Shown piece after piece: positions 57,803-64,000 of a DNA stretch of 64,000 nt. Source of the DNA: Synaphobranchus kaupii (taxonomy: Eukaryota > Chordata > Actinopteri > Anguilliformes > Synaphobranchidae); NCBI GenBank assembly GCA_029718625.1, contig CM056380.1:19471923-19535922 (forward strand), in the 5' to 3' direction. Numbering within the stretch: position 1 is the stretch's first letter; each line of letters opens with the position of its first letter. The notes under the pieces are model-generated. The model saw only the letters and a list, made by a program, of their open reading frames with translations, searched no databases and had not been told where the DNA came from. The position numbers were made by a program, and so were the translations under genes.

Positions 57803-58468
57803 GAAAGCCGAATGGCATTTTATTGCTTTTCTAGAAAGCAGTGTTGTGACGTCAAATAGGCATCAGTCTGATTCTCTGCGCAACGTTCCCTAGAGTGGTA
57901 GGCTATAAATAGGCAGAGGAAACAAGGTCAACAAGAAAACAGCAAACATTAGGTCAATCGTTAGCCGACAGCAACGTGAAGTGAAATAAAAATAATAATA
58001 ACGGGAGATTTTGCAAAAACAAAGCAGAAACTAAATAAGCCCCTCTTCAGTCTGACCGAAGCTAAACGAAAATCGAAATAAAAATAGAAAAGTAAGTAAA
58101 AGCAAACCTACTTAAAATTCAAAGTTATTCTGACAGGTTCGTTAATTTAGCTAAACCAGCAGCCAATCTATGCCTATAAATGAACATTTTGTTGTTAATA
58201 TGAGTTCTGTAACTTATTAAATTGAGTTTGCAGGAAAAGATAATTCTGAATAGAAACCGCTTGACGTGCCTTTACGCATGAATCCAAAAACACATAGATT
58301 TTGATTGTACCAAAGAACAAATTCAGATAAGGAAAATGACTAATTATGCAGTCGACAATATGCACTCTCGTTATTGTGCTCCTTTGACCGCGTTGATAAG
58401 CAAAATAAAGCGGAACCGGCGGTTGAAGTGTAGAAATAATTTAACCCGGGTCAGCTCCGGTCACCTTC

Positions 58469-58587
58469 GCTCACGGCCATACCACACTGAAAATGCCCGA
58501 ACTCGTCTGATCTCGGAAGCCAAGCAGTGTAGGGCTTGGTTAGTACTTGGATGGGAGACCGCCTGGGAATACTAGGTGCTGTAAGCA
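58469..58587 (+). rRNA. 5S rRNA, alpha copy, unit 38
   Basis: Alpha type, unchanged. Confidence 0.97.
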
Positions 58588-58829
58588 TTTTTAAAAGTTT
58601 TGTTTTCCGTTTTCGCACGCGATGGGGCTGTTCGCCGAGGTAAAAGGTGGAAACTATCACTGTATTATTCACAATGATGATAATTAAACGTCTTCGTATC
58701 CTAATTATGCAGTGGACAATATTCACTCTCGTAATTTTGCTCCTTTGACCGCGTTGATAAGCAAAATTAAACGGAGCCGGCGGTTGACGTTTAGAAACAA
58801 TTTAACCCGGGTCAGCTCAGAGCAACTTC

Positions 58830-58948
58830 GCTCACGACCATACCACACTGAAAGAGCCCGAACTCGTCCGATCTCGGAAGCCAAACAGTGTAGGGCCTGG
58901 TTAGTACTTGGATGGGAGACCGCCTGGGAATACTAGGTGCTGTAAGCA
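58830..58948 (+). rRNA. 5S rRNA, beta copy, unit 38
   Basis: Beta type with G8A (CTCACGACC). Confidence 0.92.
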
Positions 58949-59184
58949 TTTTTAAAAGTTTTGTTTTCCGTTTTCGCACGCGATGGGGCTGTTCGCCGAG
59001 GTAAAAGGTGGAAACTATCACTGTATTATTCACAATGATGATAATTAAACGTATCCTAATTATGCAGTCGATAATATGCACTCTCGTAATTGTGCTCCTT
59101 TGACCGCGTTGATAAACAGAATTAAGCGGAACCGGCGTTTGAAATTTAGAAACAATTTAACCCGGGTCAGCTCATTTCACCTTT

Positions 59185-59221
59185 GCTCACGGCCATCCCA
59201 CACTGAAAAGGCCCGAACCCG
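59185..59221 (+). pseudogene. Truncated 5S rRNA, unit 38
   Basis: Same break point. Confidence 0.92.
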
Positions 59222-59300
59222 AGCTGTATTGTGATAGCGCATTTTCAAAACTCAAGTGTCATCGATTGCAGTGCGCATTAGGTGTAAACGACAATTCGGC

Positions 59301-59384
59301 AGCTCAGAGCACCTGTCCTCAAGCGATCCGCTAGCCTCAGCCTTTCAGTAGCTTGGATGACAGGCTCACGCCACCGCGCCCAGC
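59301..59384 (-). ncRNA. 7SL Alu-domain-like, unit 38
   Basis: Same as reference. Confidence 0.58.
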
Positions 59385-60050
59385 GAAAGCCGAATGGCAT
59401 TTTATTGCTTTTCTAGAAAGCAGTGTTGTGACGTCAAATAGGCATCAGTCTGATTCTCTGCGCAACGTTCCCTAGAGTGGTAGGCTATAAATAGGCAGAG
59501 GAAACAAGGTCAACAAGAAAACAGCAAACATTAGGTCAATCGTTAGCCGACAGCAACGTGAAGTGAAATAAAAATAATAATAACGGGAGATTTTGCAAAA
59601 ACAAAGCAGAAACTAAATAAGCCCCTCTTCAGTCTGACCGAAGCTAAACGAAAATCGAAATAAAAATAGAAAAGTAAGTAAAAGCAAACCTACTTAAAAT
59701 TCAAAGTTATTCTGACAGGTTCGTTAATTTAGCTAAACCAGCAGCCAATCTATGCCTATAAATTAACATTTTGTTGTTAATATGAGTTCTGTAACTTATT
59801 AAATTGAGTTTGCAGGAGAAGATAATTCTGAATAGAAACCGCTTGACGTGCCTTTACGCATGAATCCAAAAACACATAGATTTTGATTGTACCAAAGAAC
59901 AAATTCAGATAAGGAAAATGACTAATTATGCAGTCGACAATATGCACTCTCGTTATTGTGCTCCTTTGACCGCGTTGATAAGCAAAATAAAGCGGAACCG
60001 GCGGTTGAAGTGTAGAAATAATTTAACCCGGGTCAGCTCCGGTCACCTTC

Positions 60051-60169
60051 GCTCACGGCCATACCACACTGAAAATGCCCGAACTCGTCTGATCTCGGAA
60101 GCCAAGCAGTGTAGGGCTTGGTTAGTACTTGGATGGGAGACCGCCTGGGAATACTAGGTGCTGTAAGCA
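60051..60169 (+). rRNA. 5S rRNA, alpha copy, unit 39
   Basis: Alpha type, unchanged. Confidence 0.97.
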
Positions 60170-60411
60170 TTTTTAAAAGTTTTGTTTTCCGTTTTCGCAC
60201 GCGATGGGGCTGTTCGCCGAGGTAAAAGGTGGAAACTATCACTGTATTATTCACAATGATGATAATTAAACGTCTTCGTATCCTAATTATGCAGTGGACA
60301 ATATTCACTCTCGTAATTTTGCTCCTTTGACCGCGTTGATAAGCAAAATTAAACGGAACCGGCGGTTGACGTTTAGAAACAATTTAACCCGGGTCAGCTC
60401 AGAGCAACTTC

Positions 60412-60530
60412 GCTCACGGCCATACCACACTGAAAGAGCCCGAACTCGTCTGATCTCGGAAGCCAAACAGTGTAGGGCCTGGTTAGTACTTGGATGGGAG
60501 ACCGCCTGGGAATACTAGGTGCTGTAAGCA
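60412..60530 (+). rRNA. 5S rRNA, beta copy, unit 39
   Basis: Beta type but with the alpha base T40; the other beta markers are kept, so a short conversion tract or a point change. Confidence 0.94.
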
Positions 60531-60766
60531 TTTTTAAAAGTTTTGTTTTCCGTTTTCGCACGCGATGGGGCTGTTCGCCGAGGTAAAAGGTGGAAACTAT
60601 CACTGTATTATTCACAATGATGATAATTAAACGTAACCTAATTATGCAGTCGATAATATGCACTCTCGTAATTGTGCTCCTTTGACCGCGTTGATAAACA
60701 GAATTAAGCGGAACCGGCGTTTGAAATTTAGAAACAATTTAACCCGGGTCAGCTCATTTCACCTTT

Positions 60767-60803
60767 GCTCACGGCCATCCCACACTGAAAAGGCCCGAAC
60801 CCG
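60767..60803 (+). pseudogene. Truncated 5S rRNA, unit 39
   Basis: Same break point. Confidence 0.92.
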
Positions 60804-60882
60804 AGCTGTATTGTGATAGCGCATTTTCAAAACTCAAGTGTCATCGATTGCAGTGCGCATTAGGTGTAAACGACAATTCGGC

Positions 60883-60966
60883 AGCTCAGAGCACCTGTCC
60901 TCAAGCGATCCGCTAGCCTCAGCCTTTCAGTAGCTTGGATGACAGGCTCACGCCACCGCGCCCAGC
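60883..60966 (-). ncRNA. 7SL Alu-domain-like, unit 39
   Basis: Same as reference. Confidence 0.58.
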
Positions 60967-61632
60967 GAAAGCCGAATGGCATTTTATTGCTTTTCTAGAA
61001 AGCAGTGTTGTGACGTCAAATAGGCATCAGTCTGATTCTCTGCGCAACGTTCCCTAGAGTGGTAGGCTATAAATAGGCAGAGGAAACAAGGTCAACAAGA
61101 AAACAGCAAACATTAGGTCAATCGTTAGCCGACAGCAACGTGAAGTGAAATAAAAATAATAATAACGGGAGATTTTGCAAAAACAAAGCAGAAACTAAAT
61201 AAGCCCCTCTTCAGTCTGACCGAAGCTAAACGAAAATCGAAATAAAAATAGAAAAGTAAGTAAAAGCAAACCTACTTAAAATTCAAAGTTATTCTGACAG
61301 GTTCGTTAATTTAGCTAAACCAGCAGCCAATCTATGCCTATAAATTAACATTTTGTTGTTAATATGAGTTCTGTAACTTATTAAATTGAGTTTGCAGGAG
61401 AAGATAATTCTGAATAGAAACCGCTTGACGTGCCTTTACGCATGAATCCAAAAACACATAGATTTTGATTGTACCAAAGAACAAATTCAGATAAGGAAAA
61501 TGACTAATTATGCAGTCGACAATATGCACTCTCGTTATTGTGCTCCTTTGACCGCGTTGATAAGCAAAATAAAGCGGAACCGGCGGTTGAAGTGTAGAAA
61601 TAATTTAACCCGGGTCAGCTCCGGTCACCTTC

Positions 61633-61751
61633 GCTCACGGCCATACCACACTGAAAATGCCCGAACTCGTCTGATCTCGGAAGCCAAGCAGTGTAGGGCT
61701 TGGTTAGTACTTGGATGGGAGACCGCCTGGGAATACTAGGTGCTGTAAGCA
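61633..61751 (+). rRNA. 5S rRNA, alpha copy, unit 40
   Basis: Alpha type, unchanged. Confidence 0.97.
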
Positions 61752-61993
61752 TTTTTAAAAGTTTTGTTTTCCGTTTTCGCACGCGATGGGGCTGTTCGCC
61801 GAGGTAAAAGGTGGAAACTATCACTGTATTATTCACAATGATGATAATTAAACGTCTTCGTATCCTAATTATGCAGTGGACAATATTCACTCTCGTAATT
61901 TTGCTCCTTTGACCGCGTTGATAAGCAAAATTAAACGGAACCGGCGGTTGACGTTTAGAAACAATTTAACCCGGGTCAGCTCAGAGCAACTTC

Positions 61994-62112
61994 GCTCACG
62001 GCCATACCACACTGAAAGAGCCCGAACTCGTCCGATCTCGGAAGCCAAACAGTGTAGGGCCTGGTTAGTACTTGGATGGGAGACCGCCTGGGAATACTAG
62101 GTGCTGTAAGCA
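61994..62112 (+). rRNA. 5S rRNA, beta copy, unit 40
   Basis: Beta type, unchanged. Confidence 0.95.
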
Positions 62113-62348
62113 TTTTTAAAAGTTTTGTTTTCCGTTTTCGCACGCGATGGGGCTGTTCGCCGAGGTAAAAGGTGGAAACTATCACTGTATTATTCACAAT
62201 GATGATAATTAAACGTATCCTAATTATGCAGTCGATAATATGCACTCTCGTAATTGTGCTCCTTTGACCGCGTTGATAAACAGAATTAAGCGGAACCGGC
62301 GTTTGAAATTTAGAAACAATTTAACCCGGGTCAGCTCATTTCACCTTT

Positions 62349-62385
62349 GCTCACGGCCATCCCACACTGAAAAGGCCCGAACCCG
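62349..62385 (+). pseudogene. Truncated 5S rRNA, unit 40
   Basis: Same break point. Confidence 0.92.
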
Positions 62386-62464
62386 AGCTGTATTGTGATA
62401 GCGCATTTTCAAAACTCAAGTGTCATCGATTGCAGTGCGCATTAGGTGTAAACGACAATTCGGC

Positions 62465-62548
62465 AGCTCAGAGCACCTGTCCTCAAGCGATCCGCTAGCC
62501 TCAGCCTTTCAGTAGCTTGGATGACAGGCTCACGCCACCGCGCCCAGC
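62465..62548 (-). ncRNA. 7SL Alu-domain-like, unit 40
   Basis: Same as reference. Confidence 0.58.
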
Positions 62549-63214
62549 GAAAGCCGAATGGCATTTTATTGCTTTTCTAGAAAGCAGTGTTGTGACGTCA
62601 AATAGGCATCAGTCTGATTCTCTGCGCAACGTTCCCTAGAGTGGTAGGCTATAAATAGGCAGAGGAAACAAGGTCAACAAGAAAACAGCAAACATTAGGT
62701 CAATCGTTAGCCGACAGCAACGTGAAGTGAAATAAAAATAATAATAACGGGAGATTTTGCAAAAACAAAGCAGAAACTAAATAAGCCCCTCTTCAGTCTG
62801 ACCGAAGCTAAACGAAAATCGAAATAAAAATAGAAAAGTAAGTAAAAGCAAACCTACTTAAAATTCAAAGTTATTCTGACAGGTTCGTTAATTTAGCTAA
62901 ACCAGCAGCCAATCTATGCCTATAAATTAACATTTTGTTGTTAATATGAGTTCTGTAACTTATTAAATTGAGTTTGCAGGAAAAGATAATTCTGAATAGA
63001 AACCGCTTGACGTGCCTTTACGCATGAATCCAAAAACACATAGATTTTGATTGTACCAAAGAACAAATTCAGATAAGGAAAATGACTAATTATGCAGTCG
63101 ACAATATGCACTCTCGTTATTGTGCTCCTTTGACCGCGTTGATAAGCAAAATAAAGCGGAACCGGCGGTTGAAGTGTAGAAATAATTTAACCCGGGTCAG
63201 CTCCGGTCACCTTC

Positions 63215-63333
63215 GCTCACGGCCATACCACACTGAAAATGCCCGAACTCGTCTGATCTCGGAAGCCAAGCAGTGTAGGGCTTGGTTAGTACTTGGATGG
63301 GAGACCGCCTGGGAATACTAGGTGCTGTAAGCA
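63215..63333 (+). rRNA. 5S rRNA, alpha copy, unit 41
   Basis: Alpha type, unchanged. Confidence 0.97.
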
Positions 63334-63575
63334 TTTTTAAAAGTTTTGTTTTCCGTTTTCGCACGCGATGGGGCTGTTCGCCGAGGTAAAAGGTGGAAAC
63401 TATCACTGTATTATTCACAATGATGATAATTAAACGTCTTCGTATCCTAATTATGCAGTGGACAATATTCACTCTCGTAATTTTGCTCCTTTGACCGCGT
63501 TGATGAGCAAAATTAAACGGAACCGGCGGTTGACGTTTAGAAACAATTTAACCCGGGTCAGCTCAGAGCAACTTC

Positions 63576-63694
63576 GCTCACGGCCATACCACACTGAAAG
63601 AGCCCGAACTCGTCCGATCTCGGAAGCCAAACAGTGTAGGGCCTGGTTAGTACTTGGATGGGAGACCGCCTGGGAATACTAGGTGCTGTAAGCA
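63576..63694 (+). rRNA. 5S rRNA, beta copy, unit 41
   Basis: Beta type, unchanged; the upstream spacer has GATGAGC for GATAAGC. Confidence 0.95.
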
Positions 63695-63930
63695 TTTTTA
63701 AAAGTTTTGTTTTCCGTTTTCGCACGCGATGGGGCTGTTCGCCGAGGTAAAAGGTGGAAACTATCACTGTATTATTCACAATGATGATAATTAAACGTAT
63801 CCTAATTATGCAGTCGATAATATGCACTCTCGTAATTGTGCTCCTTTGACCGCGTTGATAAACAGAATTAAGCGGAACCGGCGTTTGAAATTTAGAAACA
63901 ATTTAACCCGGGTCAGCTCATTTCACCTTT

Positions 63931-63967
63931 GCTCACGGCCATCCCACACTGAAAAGGCCCGAACCCG
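63931..63967 (+). pseudogene. Truncated 5S rRNA, unit 41
   Basis: Same break point; the window ends 33 bp into the insert segment that follows. Confidence 0.92.
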
Positions 63968-64000
63968 AGCTGTATTGTGATAGCGCATTTTCAAAACTCA

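Larger units (their letters stand above)
1..64000 (+). repeat. 5S rDNA tandem array, 42 units with higher-order structure
   Basis: Every part of the window belongs to one head-to-tail repeat, with no inverted unit and no unrelated insertion seen. Taking the first base of the ATG at the insert/spacer join as origin, units 1 to 41 start at 1548, 3139, 4723, 6312, 7524, 9106, 10688, 12279, 13861, 15082, 16303, 17885, 19476, 21058, 22279, 23861, 25443, 27025, 28607, 30189, 32130, 33712, 35294, 36876, 38458, 40050, 41642, 43222, 44804, 46396, 47976, 49558, 51150, 52730, 54312, 55894, 57115, 58336, 59918, 61500 and 63082. Unit 0 begins before the window. Length classes are about 1582 bp (two genes), 1221 bp (one gene) and 1941 bp (three genes). 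Small deviations (1580, 1591, 1592) come from short indels. The array continues past both window ends. Confidence 0.98.

Noticed and set aside
1..64000. CRISPR array or prokaryotic repeat
   Set aside because: Repeats are 1.2-1.9 kb with eukaryotic-type 5S genes; there are no short repeat/spacer units or cas genes.

Overview
The whole window is one uninterrupted tandem array of eukaryotic (animal-type) 5S ribosomal RNA genes, all on the + strand. I see no unique flanking sequence and no convincing protein-coding gene. The 5S sequence is an ordinary metazoan-like one with an intact internal RNA polymerase III promoter and T-rich 3' flanks. The clade cannot be fixed from this window.

There are 42 units, numbered 0 to 41 here (0 and 41 are cut by the window edges). 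The standard unit is about 1582 bp and holds, in order: an alpha 5S gene, a 242-bp spacer, a beta 5S gene, a 236-bp spacer, a third 5S copy broken after about 37 nt, and a roughly 700-bp segment unrelated to 5S that leads into the next unit. Six units have lost one gene (about 1221 bp: units 4, 9, 10, 14, 36, 37). One has gained one (1941 bp: unit 20). The size steps match one 361-bp 5S monomer, as expected from unequal exchange. In total I count 79 5S copies that reach the 3' end (78 full length, one with a 10-nt internal deletion) and 42 truncated copies.

The 700-bp segment is the unexpected part. On the - strand it carries a stretch resembling the 5' Alu domain of 7SL (SRP) RNA, with a perfect TGACGTCA (CRE/ATF) site about 50 bp upstream of the inferred start, an arrangement known from the human 7SL gene. 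On the + strand, pointing the other way, lie a TATAAATA box, an ATG-free A-rich leader, a plausible 142-nt intron, and an ATG placed at the join with 5S spacer, whose frame runs on through the alpha 5S gene. The segment looks like a captured piece of another locus (a 7SL-like gene with a divergent Pol II-type promoter) that replaced part of a 5S monomer before the array was amplified.

Shared single-base changes and small duplications define subfamilies of whole units (near-identical neighbours 9/10, 16/17 and 25/26), a block repeated at 7197 bp spacing and a three-unit block repeated at 4754 bp spacing. This is fine-scale evidence of recent unequal crossing over and gene conversion.
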